Part shown: in pieces, positions 49,622 to 57,467 of the stretch | Numbering within the stretch: position 1 is the first letter of the stretch | Layout: the number at the start of each line of letters is the position of its first letter | NCBI GenBank assembly: GCA_035472475.1 | Contig: DATIPA010000256.1 | Location: 3,799 to 67,798, forward strand | Reading direction: 5' to 3' | Length of the DNA stretch: 64,000 nucleotides | From: JAFAXD01 sp035472475 | GTDB taxonomy: Bacteria > Pseudomonadota > Alphaproteobacteria > Rhizobiales > Xanthobacteraceae | Notes under the pieces: model-generated | The model's database searches: none | Seen by the model: only the letters and a program-made list of their open reading frames with translations | What the model was told of the DNA's origin: nothing | Made by a program: the position numbers and the translations under genes

Positions 49622-50461
49622 ATGACTGACATTCCACAGGTTACCGTTCCAGTGAAAGTCACGCCCGAGATTGGGCACGTCCACATCGCGCCCATCAACA
49701 TCGATCCCTCGACGATCGACGGGCTGGTCGATGGGCTGACGAAGGCGTTCGCACACGCGAACCCCACAACGACAGTGGTCGCGCCGCCGGCCGGCCACAC
49801 CTTCGCGCAAGCTGGTTCGGTCTCCAAGGTAACACCGCCGGACCCGACCCCGATCAAGTCCGGGTGGCTGACCACGGAGTTCCTCGGCGCTTGGGCCGCG
49901 AAGATCTTCGGCGCGCTGCTCACGAGCGGCGTGCTGGCCGACGGGTCGATCGCGATGCGCATCACCGGCGCCGCGGTGTTCGTGCTCGCACAGCTCGGCT
50001 ACACGTGGTCGCGGACCGTGGTCAAGACGGCGGCGATGCTGCTGCTGGTCGGCCTGTTCGTGCCAGCGCAGATCGCCTGCTCGGGCAAGGGCACCGCCGT
50101 GCTGCATGCGGTCGTGAACTGCGCCGAGACCGAGGGCCGCGCCGAGGCGGTCAAGGTGCTAACCCCGGTGGTGACGTCGGTGATCGTGAGTTCGACCAGC
50201 GCGGACGGGAAGGTGATCGACACCGCACCGATCAAGAACGCGCTCACGAAGGCCAACGTCCTCAGCGAGGCGGGGACCATCCTCAGCTGCGCCACGGAGC
50301 GCGCGTTCGCTCTGCTCGCGGCGCCGGCGCCGGCGCCGGTTCCCAGAGCGCCGGCGAGCGCTGCGCTGGTCGTCGATCCGACCGCTGTGATCGTGGCCAG
50401 AGCGCAGGTGATGGCAACGATCGCGCCCGGCGTGACATTCCAGGTGGACCTCACTCCATGA
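49622..50461 (+). CDS. holin-like / lipoprotein fusion protein, 279 aa
   Basis: The N-terminal 80 residues are soluble; then two hydrophobic segments (about 86-104 and 112-127, with GYTWSR after the second) resemble a phage holin. A third (about 137-153) reads AMLLLVGLFVPAQIAC and looks like a lipoprotein signal ending at C153, although Q at position -3 is atypical. The rest (155-279) is an Ala-rich periplasmic-type domain. ATG 50036 at the start of this segment could give a second, separate lipoprotein. Fusion of holin and spanin-like parts is likely. Confidence 0.6.
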   Translation: MTDIPQVTVPVKVTPEIGHVHIAPINIDPSTIDGLVDGLTKAFAHANPTTTVVAPPAGHTFAQAGSVSKVTPPDPTPIKSGWLTTEFLGAWAAKIFGALLTSGVLADGSIAMRITGAAVFVLAQLGYTWSRTVVKTAAMLLLVGLFVPAQIACSGKGTAVLHAVVNCAETEGRAEAVKVLTPVVTSVIVSSTSADGKVIDTAPIKNALTKANVLSEAGTILSCATERAFALLAAPAPAPVPRAPASAALVVDPTAVIVARAQVMATIAPGVTFQVDLTP

Positions 50462-51165
50462 CCCGCCTACTTGTATTCGCAGCGCTATCAGCCTGCACCG
50501 GACCCCTCCAAGTGGAGACGATCTCAGATCCGTTGCTCGATCTCGCGGCGGTGCGCGTGGATGCTGTGGCGCTGGCGTTTCCTCTGCTCTCCGGCTTGGG
50601 GAATGCGGCGCTTTCCGGGCCGCGCGCCGATGCGCTCGCCGCGGTTGATGCGGGCCGTCTGGCGCTCTCGATGCTGGCCGGGTGCGCCCTGCGGGGCAAT
50701 GCCTCTATCATTGCGAGCGGGATCGAATTCCCCGGGGGCGCCGGTCTGGCGCCGGGATGGAACGCGGTTGCGCTCACGCGACGCGAGCGCGAGCTGGTGA
50801 CAGGTTGTCTACTTGCGCATCTCAGCGCTTCCGGATTGCCGCAGGTGGTCTCGATGCGTGGCGCGCCATCGCTGCATCCGAGCCGCGTGGAGCGCGCTGA
50901 CTGGACCATTGAGGACGGTCGGTTCTTCGGCGATCTGCTTGATGATGTCCAGGTGATGGCAGCATGTCGCGGAGCCGGTCACCTCGTGCAACCTCCCCCT
51001 GCCGGGCTCGTCGATCGCATCTGCACGGAGCCTGATCCGATCTATCCGAAAATCACGCGCTGCGGTCTCACCAATGCCGGGGGTTGCGACGATATCTGCG
51101 CTGGCTCGCATTGTGCGGTGCACGGCGAGCAATTCGCGGCGATCGCCGCATGGGTTACGCCATGA
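50458..51165 (+). CDS. lipoprotein, 235 aa
   Basis: ATG overlaps the previous stop. N-terminus LLVFAALSAC fits a lipoprotein signal with lipobox LSAC (C13). The body contains ASGIEFPGGAGLAPGW (about 86-101), ELVTGCLLAHLSASGLP and several paired Cys near the C-terminus (CGLTNAGGCDDICAGSHC). It resembles a secreted/lipoprotein family that I recall from Myxococcota. Located between holin-like and amidase genes, so it may take part in lysis (spanin-like) or envelope binding. Confidence 0.7.
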   Translation: MTRLLVFAALSACTGPLQVETISDPLLDLAAVRVDAVALAFPLLSGLGNAALSGPRADALAAVDAGRLALSMLAGCALRGNASIIASGIEFPGGAGLAPGWNAVALTRRERELVTGCLLAHLSASGLPQVVSMRGAPSLHPSRVERADWTIEDGRFFGDLLDDVQVMAACRGAGHLVQPPPAGLVDRICTEPDPIYPKITRCGLTNAGGCDDICAGSHCAVHGEQFAAIAAWVTP

Positions 51166-51974
51166 CCGGCCTTCTGATCCGCGGCCAGCTCGTTCCGGTT
51201 TCGGGCCACGACGTCATCCAGCCGGCGAGCGCTGGCGGGCCGGCGTGGGCGCACCTCGACCCGGGCGACTATCGCCAGCGGCCGGCGCTGTGGGTGCGGC
51301 AAGTCCTGGTCCACTCGACCGGCGGCAACTGGCCCATGCCACTCGGGCCCGGGACCGGACCTGGCGGCGAGTGCAGGTGGATCGCCGACATCTGGCAGAG
51401 CGACCCGGTGCACAGCGCGGCGCAGATCGTCGTGGACTCGGCCGGCACGATCTGCTGTCTGTACGACCTGGCCTACACGATGGCCTATCATGCCGAGGGC
51501 TCGAACCCCTGGAGCGTCGGGATCGAGATGTACCAGTTCCCCGACGGCCGCATGATGCAGGCGACGGTGGACGCCGCGGCGGCGTGCGCGATGGCGATCT
51601 GCGGCGCGTTCCAGATCCCGTTCCAGCATCACGGCGGCGCGTACGGAGGCGATCCGCTGCCGAGGATGGAGACCGGGGTCGGCCACATGCGGCACAACAG
51701 CGGCGGCCCTGACTGCGTGGGGATCTTCGGCCATCGCGACAACACCTCGGCGCGCGGGCGCGGGGATCCAGGCGACGCGATCTATAAGGCGCTCGTGGCA
51801 CTCGGTAGCGAATCGCTCGACTTCCGATCCGGGGAGGATCTGAAGATCGCGCGCGTCCGGCAGATGAAGCTCTTGTCCCTCGGCGAGCGGCTCACGGTGG
51901 ACGGCCTCGTCGGCCCAGCATCGATGGCAGCGGCCAAGCGGCAGGGGTTCGCGAGCTGGCGCGATGTCGCTTGA
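51162..51974 (+). CDS. endolysin: N-acetylmuramoyl-L-alanine amidase
   Basis: 270 aa, ATGA-coupled. Amidase-2/PGRP domain with VHSTGGNWP (H51, zinc), TMAYHAEGSNPWSVGIEM (about 105-122), HMRHN and CVGIFGHRDN (about 175-195), which supplies the remaining zinc ligands and catalytic acid. The C-terminus (DGLVGPASMAAAKRQG) looks like a peptidoglycan-binding repeat. No signal peptide, so export depends on the holin-like protein. Cuts the amide bond between muramic acid and L-alanine. Confidence 0.85.
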   Translation: MTGLLIRGQLVPVSGHDVIQPASAGGPAWAHLDPGDYRQRPALWVRQVLVHSTGGNWPMPLGPGTGPGGECRWIADIWQSDPVHSAAQIVVDSAGTICCLYDLAYTMAYHAEGSNPWSVGIEMYQFPDGRMMQATVDAAAACAMAICGAFQIPFQHHGGAYGGDPLPRMETGVGHMRHNSGGPDCVGIFGHRDNTSARGRGDPGDAIYKALVALGSESLDFRSGEDLKIARVRQMKLLSLGERLTVDGLVGPASMAAAKRQGFASWRDVA

Positions 51975-52018
51975 GATTGTAGCCGGACGGTGCTAGGGTG
52001 CTCCTCCATGGAGGACGC
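51971..52018 (+). promoter_or_regulatory. promoter with palindrome over the start site
   Basis: -35 TTGAGA (51971-51976), 17-bp spacer with GTAG, -10 TAGGGT (51994-51999). A perfect 14-bp palindrome TCCTCCATGGAGGA (52002-52015) covers the expected start site and the Shine-Dalgarno GGAGGA before ATG 52019. It could be an operator, since only half would be transcribed. Confidence 0.6.
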
Positions 52019-52414
52019 ATGAACCGCGATGAAGATGAGGATGATGAGGCGACCGATTTTGACTTCGCGAAATGGCTCGCGGAGCTCGGTCACGGCAAGC
52101 TCAACAAGCGGCTGAGCAAGGTGCTGCCCAAGCTGGTGCTCGCCTGCGATCGCACGATGGTGGCTGGCGCAACCGGCACGATCGTCATCACGCTGAAGGT
52201 TGGGGCCAAGGGCGGCATGGCTCAGATCAGCCCGGTGATCAAGGTCACGGAGCCACAGCCGGGCGTCCCCGGTGGCGCATTTTTCATCGGCGATGCCGGC
52301 GAACTGGTCGACGAGGATCCGCGCCAGCAAAAGCTGCCTATGCCGAAGGTTCTGCAACCCTCGCCGATCAAGTTCCCCCATGGGGGTAATGGCGGAAAAG
52401 GAGACGCATCATGA
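52019..52414 (+). CDS. conserved phage hypothetical, 131 aa
   Basis: Acidic N-terminus (MNRDEDEDDEATDFDF), then a body with VITLKVGAKGGMAQISPVIKV and FFIGDAGELVDEDPRQQKLP, which resembles small proteins that precede DUF2303 genes in other phages. Coupled by ATGA to the DUF2303 gene. Function unknown. The GTG at 51998 is an alternative start inside the -10 and is rejected. Confidence 0.65.
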   Translation: MNRDEDEDDEATDFDFAKWLAELGHGKLNKRLSKVLPKLVLACDRTMVAGATGTIVITLKVGAKGGMAQISPVIKVTEPQPGVPGGAFFIGDAGELVDEDPRQQKLPMPKVLQPSPIKFPHGGNGGKGDAS

Positions 52415-53286
52415 ACGACGACGAGATCCCAACGAAGATCGACGAACTGCTCAGCGCCGGCGAGGCCGCGGCCGGCGTTACCCCGCGCGTGATGTGGCTC
52501 GAGCACCCCGAGGAGGGCGATACCAAGATCCCTCTGGCACTCGAGCACCAGGGCGACGGCGAGTCGCGCGTGGTCGTGCTCGACAAGGCGCTCGAGTCCC
52601 TCGATGCGCGTCGCACTGGTCCGCCCCGACGCAAGGGCACCACGCGCCTGAGCGAGGTGGACAGTTTCATCGCCCATCTGCTGCGATGGGGCAGCACGGC
52701 GACCGTGATCTACGCCGACACGGCGGCGTTGGCGTTCACTGCCGTCCTCGATGACCACCCGCCCGGCCCGGAGAACGGCGACACCGCATGGCGCGAGCAC
52801 CGTGCGCACTATGCCTGCCCCCGGTCCGCCGAGTGGAAGGCGTGGACCGAGCGCGAAGGCAAGCCGATGGCACAGGGCGAGTTCGGCGACTGGATCGAGA
52901 GCCGGCTCGAGGATCTGGTCACCGGCAAGGGAAAGCCGGCGCCGACCGAGATCCTAATGATGGCGCGACAGCTCCACATCCGGACGAAGGGCACCTACGA
53001 GCGCGTGGTCGACCCGACGTCGGGCGACTATTCCATGGTGAGCAAGTCCGAGACCGAGCCGGGTTCGACGGTGATCCATCGCGCATTCGACCTGGCGATC
53101 CCGGTGTTCGAGGGCGGCGGCCGGTACCAGCTCGAGGCGCGCGTCAGGTTCGTGATCCCCGAGAGCAAACCGGCGTTCACGTTCATCCTGCATCGGCGCG
53201 CGGAAATCGAGCGGGACGCGTTCATGGAGGTCCGCGCGAAGGTCGCGAACGAGACGAAGATGCTGCTGCTCGCCGGCACTCCTTGA
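52411..53286 (+). CDS. DUF2303 family protein
   Basis: 291 aa, ATGA-coupled. Blocks VDSFIAHLLRWGSTATVIYA (about 88-107), HRAHYACPRSAEWKAW (about 130-145) and AQGEFGDWIESRLEDL (about 153-168) match DUF2303, a family widespread in phage recombination/early regions. Role unknown; it commonly lies near exonuclease and annealing genes as here. Confidence 0.8.
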   Translation: MNDDEIPTKIDELLSAGEAAAGVTPRVMWLEHPEEGDTKIPLALEHQGDGESRVVVLDKALESLDARRTGPPRRKGTTRLSEVDSFIAHLLRWGSTATVIYADTAALAFTAVLDDHPPGPENGDTAWREHRAHYACPRSAEWKAWTEREGKPMAQGEFGDWIESRLEDLVTGKGKPAPTEILMMARQLHIRTKGTYERVVDPTSGDYSMVSKSETEPGSTVIHRAFDLAIPVFEGGGRYQLEARVRFVIPESKPAFTFILHRRAEIERDAFMEVRAKVANETKMLLLAGTP

Positions 53287-53317
53287 CGTCTGCGTAGCGC
53301 CGCGGTAAACTAGCGGC
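53283..53317 (+). promoter_or_regulatory. leaderless class-B promoter
   Basis: -35 TTGACG (53283-53288), 17-bp spacer with GTAG-CGCCG-CGGTAAA, -10 TAAACT (53306-53311), 6 bp AGCGGC, ATG 53318. Confidence 0.85.
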
Positions 53318-53497
53318 ATGGCAGATAGAGACATGTGCGAGTGCGGACGTCCGAAATGGACCGCCGAAGATCTGAAACGGTGGAACGAGGAATCCGCGGC
53401 CGAACGGAGCTTGAAATTCGATCCCGAATGGGCCAAGTCGATCTGTTGGATGGACATCAAGACGGGGTCCTGTCCGATGAAGCGAGCTGCGCCATGA
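53318..53497 (+). CDS. small Cys-containing protein, 59 aa
   Basis: Leaderless start. N-terminus MADRDMCECGRPKW is close to that of the 92-aa protein at 2893; CEC and a later Cys pair may bind zinc. ATGA-coupled to the next gene. It heads the recombination operon (coupled genes to 54932). Confidence 0.6.
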   Translation: MADRDMCECGRPKWTAEDLKRWNEESAAERSLKFDPEWAKSICWMDIKTGSCPMKRAAP

Positions 53498-53787
53498 AGC
53501 TCACCGATCGGCAGCTGACTGAATGCCTGGACTATCTCCGTGTCGCGCAGGGGGAGGCGGGCTCGATCGCAATCGACCTCGGTCACTTCCGGGCGCTCGT
53601 GGACGAGGTCCGCGCCGGCCGCACAGCGGTCGCACGTGAACGCGACGCGTGGACCGAGGAAGATGGGTTCGTCCTGTGGTGGCGGTTCCCGATCGAGGAG
53701 CCTCCATACAGCGGCAACCCGCTCTGCGATGACTTCCCGGAGTACGTGACCCACTGGACTCCGATCGTCATCCCGGTGCTCCCGTGA
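53494..53787 (+). CDS. hypothetical protein, 97 aa
   Basis: ATGA overlap upstream, GTGA overlap downstream. Helical N-terminus (LTDRQLTECLDYLRVAQGEA) and an aromatic-rich C-terminal half (FVLWWRFPIEEPPY). Unrecognised, but coupled to the exonuclease gene. Confidence 0.55.
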   Translation: MKLTDRQLTECLDYLRVAQGEAGSIAIDLGHFRALVDEVRAGRTAVARERDAWTEEDGFVLWWRFPIEEPPYSGNPLCDDFPEYVTHWTPIVIPVLP

Positions 53788-54932
53788 GTCTCTCGCCCGA
53801 CCAGCTGGCGCGCCGTCTCGAGGGCATCACCGCAACCGATGTGTCGGCGATCTGCAACGTGAACCCCTGGCGCTCGCGGATCTCCGTCTGGGCCGAGAAG
53901 CGCGGCGAGGCTCCGCCGTGGGTCGATACCGACCGCTCGCGCTGGGGCGAGATCCTCGAGCCGCCGATCCGCAAGGACTACGGCGAGCGCCACGGCGTGC
54001 GCGTCGAGGTCCCCGGAACGCTGCAACATCCCGAGGCCGAGTGGATGCTCGCGACCCCGGACGGCGTGGCGTATCGCGGAGCCGAGCCGGTCAACGGGCT
54101 CGAGATCAAGTGCCACACGATCCGGCTCGCGCACATGTACGGGGCGCCAGGCACCGACGAGATCCCGCTCCACGAGATCTGCCAAGACATGTGGAACCTC
54201 GCAGTCACTGGGCTCGAGCGCTGGGACCATGTGGTGTTCCTCGACGGTCAGCCGGTCGAGTACACGGTCATGCGCGATGACGACGTCATCGGCGAGCTGA
54301 AGGCAACGTGCGAGCGGTTCCTGATCGACAACATCCGCGGCGGCGCGGTGCCGGAGCCGGACGGGTCGGAGGCGTTCTCGGACTGGCTGCTCGCGAAATG
54401 GAAGGCCAACCCGAACCCGCTCGTGGCGCTGCCGCCGGGCGATGACGCGCTCCAGGCGATCGCGCGCGCCAAGGTGATCCGCGAGGAAGCGGCGGCGCTG
54501 GAGGTGGAGCACGAACAGATCATTCAGGCGCTCAAGCTGCGGATCCGGGACTTCGAGGGGCTGACCTGGGCCAACGATCGCGGCAAGCCCGAGAAGATCA
54601 CATGGAAGCGCAGCAAGCCCTCGGTACGCGTCGACATGGCTGGCCTCGCGCGCGACTCGCGGCAGGACGCGCAGCTCGTGCTCTCGGGCCAGAAGGCGAC
54701 GCTGGAGCGCGCGCTGATCTGTCTCAAGTCGCACGGTATGGGCGCGATCGGCGCCAGCTCGCGCGCGGCAATGACCGGCGCCGAACTGGCGGAGCTCGTG
54801 ACATCGCTACAAACTACGCTGGGCGATATCGCGCGGCGCACGGATGCGGCATACTCGAGGGAGATCCCGGGGAATAGACCGTTTTACTTCCCCCGGGCGT
54901 GGGCCGCACCCGCGAGCGCCAAGGAGCAATGA
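53784..54932 (+). CDS. YqaJ-type recombination exonuclease
   Basis: 382 aa, GTG start. The N-terminal nuclease core fits the PD-(D/E)XK family: GITATDVSAICNVNPWRS (14-31), GEILEPPIRKDY (55-66), then D93 in TPDG and E107-x-K109 in GLEIKC, with HEICQDMWNLAVTGLERW as the substrate-binding helix. The C-terminal part is helical. YqaJ nucleases digest duplex DNA 5'-3' to give single strands for the annealing protein encoded two genes downstream. Confidence 0.85.
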   Translation: MSLSPDQLARRLEGITATDVSAICNVNPWRSRISVWAEKRGEAPPWVDTDRSRWGEILEPPIRKDYGERHGVRVEVPGTLQHPEAEWMLATPDGVAYRGAEPVNGLEIKCHTIRLAHMYGAPGTDEIPLHEICQDMWNLAVTGLERWDHVVFLDGQPVEYTVMRDDDVIGELKATCERFLIDNIRGGAVPEPDGSEAFSDWLLAKWKANPNPLVALPPGDDALQAIARAKVIREEAAALEVEHEQIIQALKLRIRDFEGLTWANDRGKPEKITWKRSKPSVRVDMAGLARDSRQDAQLVLSGQKATLERALICLKSHGMGAIGASSRAAMTGAELAELVTSLQTTLGDIARRTDAAYSREIPGNRPFYFPRAWAAPASAKEQ

Positions 54933-54933
54933 C

Positions 54934-55218
54934 ATGTCAATCGACCTGACCCCATCCGCGATCGCGCGCAAGCTCACGCCGGAGGGCACCGCGTCCGAGG
55001 TGGTCGCCGTCGTCGAGGCAATGGCGGAGCGCGCGCTGCGCGAGATCGGACCGCAGGCGCACGCGGCCGGCGCGATGATCAAGGTGGAACGTCTGATGAC
55101 GATCGCCGCGGATGCGGTGCGGCAACAGCGTGACGTCCGGGTCGCCCGCGTGTTCAAGGCGATCCGCGAATGGACCGAGGACAACATGAAGAGTGACCTA
55201 GGAGCAATCGATGAATGA
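54934..55218 (+). CDS. small helical protein, 94 aa
   Basis: AAGGAG 7 bp upstream of ATG. Helical, between exonuclease and annealing genes; overlaps the next gene by 8 bp. Probably part of the recombination module, function unknown. Confidence 0.6.
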   Translation: MSIDLTPSAIARKLTPEGTASEVVAVVEAMAERALREIGPQAHAAGAMIKVERLMTIAADAVRQQRDVRVARVFKAIREWTEDNMKSDLGAIDE

Positions 55219-56539
55219 CCGTGACGACGACGAGCAAGAAGAACAGCGCCCGGGCGCGCTGACCACCGCACCGCGCGGCAACATGACGGCCCGCCAGGAC
55301 TTCGGCGGCCAGAGCCTCACGCAGAGCAACCCGGCGACGGATGCACTCGTGGCGACCGCGACCGCGGCGATTCAGGCCCGCTGCATCATGGCGATCCGCC
55401 GACCGCGCAACCTCGATGACACGCGCGTCGAGATCATGCGCGAGTGCCGGCGGCCGGAATTCGCCGACGTGGCGACCTACAGTCGGCCGGTCGGCAAGGA
55501 GAAAAATGACGCCGGGCAGTGGGTCGAGAAGTTCGCCGAGGGCCTCTCGATCCGGTTCGCCGAGGTCGCGCTCCGCTGCATGCGGAACATGGCGGCCGAA
55601 GTCCAGACGATCTACGACGATGCGACGCAGCGGCTCGTGATGGTCACGGTGACCGACTACGAGGGGAACAACGTCTGGTCCACGACGCTCACGATCGCCA
55701 AGACGACCGAGCGCAAGCAGCTGCGCAAAGGACAGCGCCCGCTCAGCGAGCGTGAGAACTCCTACGGTGATCGCGTGTTCATCGTCGAGGCCAATGACCA
55801 ACAGGTCAACGTGAAGGCGGCGGCTGAGATCTCCAAGGCGGTGCGCACGCTGATCTTGCGCGCGGTCCCGGGTCACATCCAGGACGAGGCGTTCAAGATC
55901 TGCAAGGACATCGCCGCGACTCGCGACGCCAAGGATCCGGCGGCGGCACGCCGGCGCATGTTCGACGCGTTCGCCGAGCGCGGGATCCGGCCCTCCGATC
56001 TGGAGGCGTGGCTCGGTCACCCGGCCGAGCAGATGACGAAGGCTGAGGGTGAGCAGCTCAAGGCGATTCACAGCGCGATCACCGAGGGTGAGCTTTCCTG
56101 GGCCGAGGCGATGACGGACCGCACCGACAAACCCGCCGCCAAGCCAGCGCCCCCCGCCACGCCCACCCCGCCGACCAATGGCCAGGCGCCCAGCGGACCG
56201 CCGCCCGGGGTTCCGCAGACCCCGCCGCCCGCCGCCGCACCCCAGCAGGAGCCGGCCAAGCCTACGAGCTCCGGCAAGGGCGCCGGCGCGCTCAAGGGGG
56301 CGCTGCGCAGCGTCAAGGCCGCGGCTCCAACCCCGGACCTGCGCCAGGCCGAGCCGGCGTGGATGGCGCCCGAACCCGAGCAGGCCAAGCCCTACCTGGA
56401 CATCCCGCCCGGCCTCGATTCTCCGGCCGAGGGCAACGAGTACCGCGGATGTGCCAAATGCGGTGCGGTCGTGGAAGTCCCCACGACGGACCCACCGGGT
56501 GGCATGTGCTACGCGTGCTCTGCGGCTGCGCGCGAATAG
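55211..56539 (+). CDS. putative single-strand annealing protein with zinc ribbon, 442 aa
   Basis: Start ATG with TAGGAGCAATCG before. N-terminal domain (about 25-270) includes DDTRVEIMRECRRPEFADVA, SIRFAEVALRCMRNM and KAVRTLILRAVPGHIQDEAF and resembles a phage family encoded next to YqaJ nucleases; assigned as a RecT/Erf-like annealing protein by context. A Pro-rich linker (about 300-365) leads to a C-terminal CAKCGA...CYAC zinc ribbon (about 413-435). It would coat and anneal single strands made by the exonuclease. Confidence 0.6.
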   Translation: MNDRDDDEQEEQRPGALTTAPRGNMTARQDFGGQSLTQSNPATDALVATATAAIQARCIMAIRRPRNLDDTRVEIMRECRRPEFADVATYSRPVGKEKNDAGQWVEKFAEGLSIRFAEVALRCMRNMAAEVQTIYDDATQRLVMVTVTDYEGNNVWSTTLTIAKTTERKQLRKGQRPLSERENSYGDRVFIVEANDQQVNVKAAAEISKAVRTLILRAVPGHIQDEAFKICKDIAATRDAKDPAAARRRMFDAFAERGIRPSDLEAWLGHPAEQMTKAEGEQLKAIHSAITEGELSWAEAMTDRTDKPAAKPAPPATPTPPTNGQAPSGPPPGVPQTPPPAAAPQQEPAKPTSSGKGAGALKGALRSVKAAAPTPDLRQAEPAWMAPEPEQAKPYLDIPPGLDSPAEGNEYRGCAKCGAVVEVPTTDPPGGMCYACSAAARE

Positions 56540-56542
56540 AAC

Positions 56543-56594
56543 TGGCACTGCGCGAGTAGTTGTGCTACAAACTAGACGAGAGGAAATCAGAACC
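56543..56594 (+). promoter_or_regulatory. class-A promoter with leader for serpin-like gene
   Basis: -10 TACAAA (56566-56571) with GTAG-TTGTG-CTACAAA palindrome; -35 TGGCAC (56543-56548) is poor. ATG 56595 lies 23 bp beyond the -10 and AGAGGAAATC serves as the ribosome-binding site, so this transcript is leadered. Confidence 0.65.
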
Positions 56595-57467
56595 ATGACG
56601 CTCGCTATTTCGCCATTCACGATGCCCGCTGCACTCGCCGCAGCCGATTCCATCATTAGTGATCCGGCCTGGTCCGGTAACCCAGCGATTTGGAGTGCTG
56701 ATCCAGCGAATTCGGAGCAGGTCGCTTGGATAAAGTCCTTCCGCCGTCGGGCGATCATCGCCCATTCGATATCAGAGATCCGTCGCAACGCCACCACGTC
56801 ACCTGACAACCATGTCGCGTGGCTGAGGGCCGAAGGTTGGGATGCGCAGATCTCGCGCGGCGAGCCGTTGGACATCTTCTTGGCCGCGACCCTGAACATC
56901 GTGGCGAAGTGGCGCAAGGTCGGAATTCCTCGGGTGGAGGAGGGCGTCGATCGCGTCCTCCTGAGGGCAGAGGCCTACACGTCGCGCATCTCTACCGAGA
57001 GGCACTCGGTCGTGGAAGTGCTCACCCAACATGACGGGTTCAGCTTCTGCTTCCAGCAGGTCGATGAGGCGCCGACCGACCGGACCGCCCTCGCTGCAAT
57101 GGCGTTGAGCATGGTGTCGCGCGACGCGTGCGAGGAAGTCTGCCTCGATTTCCCGATGGTCGATCTGCGTGTCCGTGATGACGCTCGATATATGATCGGA
57201 CTCCGATCTGGACCGAATATAGTGACACAGGCCGCCGAGCAGCTAAGGCTGGAATTGAACGAGGTCGGCGGGCGAGCCAGCGCCGCGGCCGAAGTCGCGG
57301 TCAGCAGAGGGTCGGGTCCTCGGACGATCCGGATAGATGGGCCGTTCATCGTCGCGATCAACCGAAACGGCGCGCCGGTCGACGAGGACAAGGTCGTGTT
57401 CGCGGCGTATTGCAATCGCAGCTGTTGGCGCAGGCCCGCTGACGGGCGAATGCCGGGGTCGCCATGA
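56595..57467 (+). CDS. serpin-like protein, 290 aa
   Basis: Residues 217-251 read LRLELNEVGGRASAA then AEVAVSRGSG and a VDxPF-like IDGPF: the hinge and reactive-centre loop pattern of inhibitory serpins. Counting from E223 to F251 gives 29 residues, the spacing in alpha-1-antitrypsin, with G225, small residues 228-232, P242 and PF 250-251 aligned. ISPFTMPAALA at the N-terminus resembles the serpin helix-A segment, and VVFAAYC the last strand. The protein is about 80-100 residues short of a full serpin. If functional, it would inhibit a protease; the predicted P1 region is R238-G239-S240. No signal peptide. Confidence 0.6.
   Translation: MTLAISPFTMPAALAAADSIISDPAWSGNPAIWSADPANSEQVAWIKSFRRRAIIAHSISEIRRNATTSPDNHVAWLRAEGWDAQISRGEPLDIFLAATLNIVAKWRKVGIPRVEEGVDRVLLRAEAYTSRISTERHSVVEVLTQHDGFSFCFQQVDEAPTDRTALAAMALSMVSRDACEEVCLDFPMVDLRVRDDARYMIGLRSGPNIVTQAAEQLRLELNEVGGRASAAAEVAVSRGSGPRTIRIDGPFIVAINRNGAPVDEDKVVFAAYCNRSCWRRPADGRMPGSP

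Noticed and set aside
54806..54822. CTACAAACT inside the exonuclease gene
   Set aside because: No -35 at the right distance and no GTAG arm; the DNA encodes Ser-Leu-Gln-Thr-Thr in frame. Could be a stray regulator site but not a promoter.
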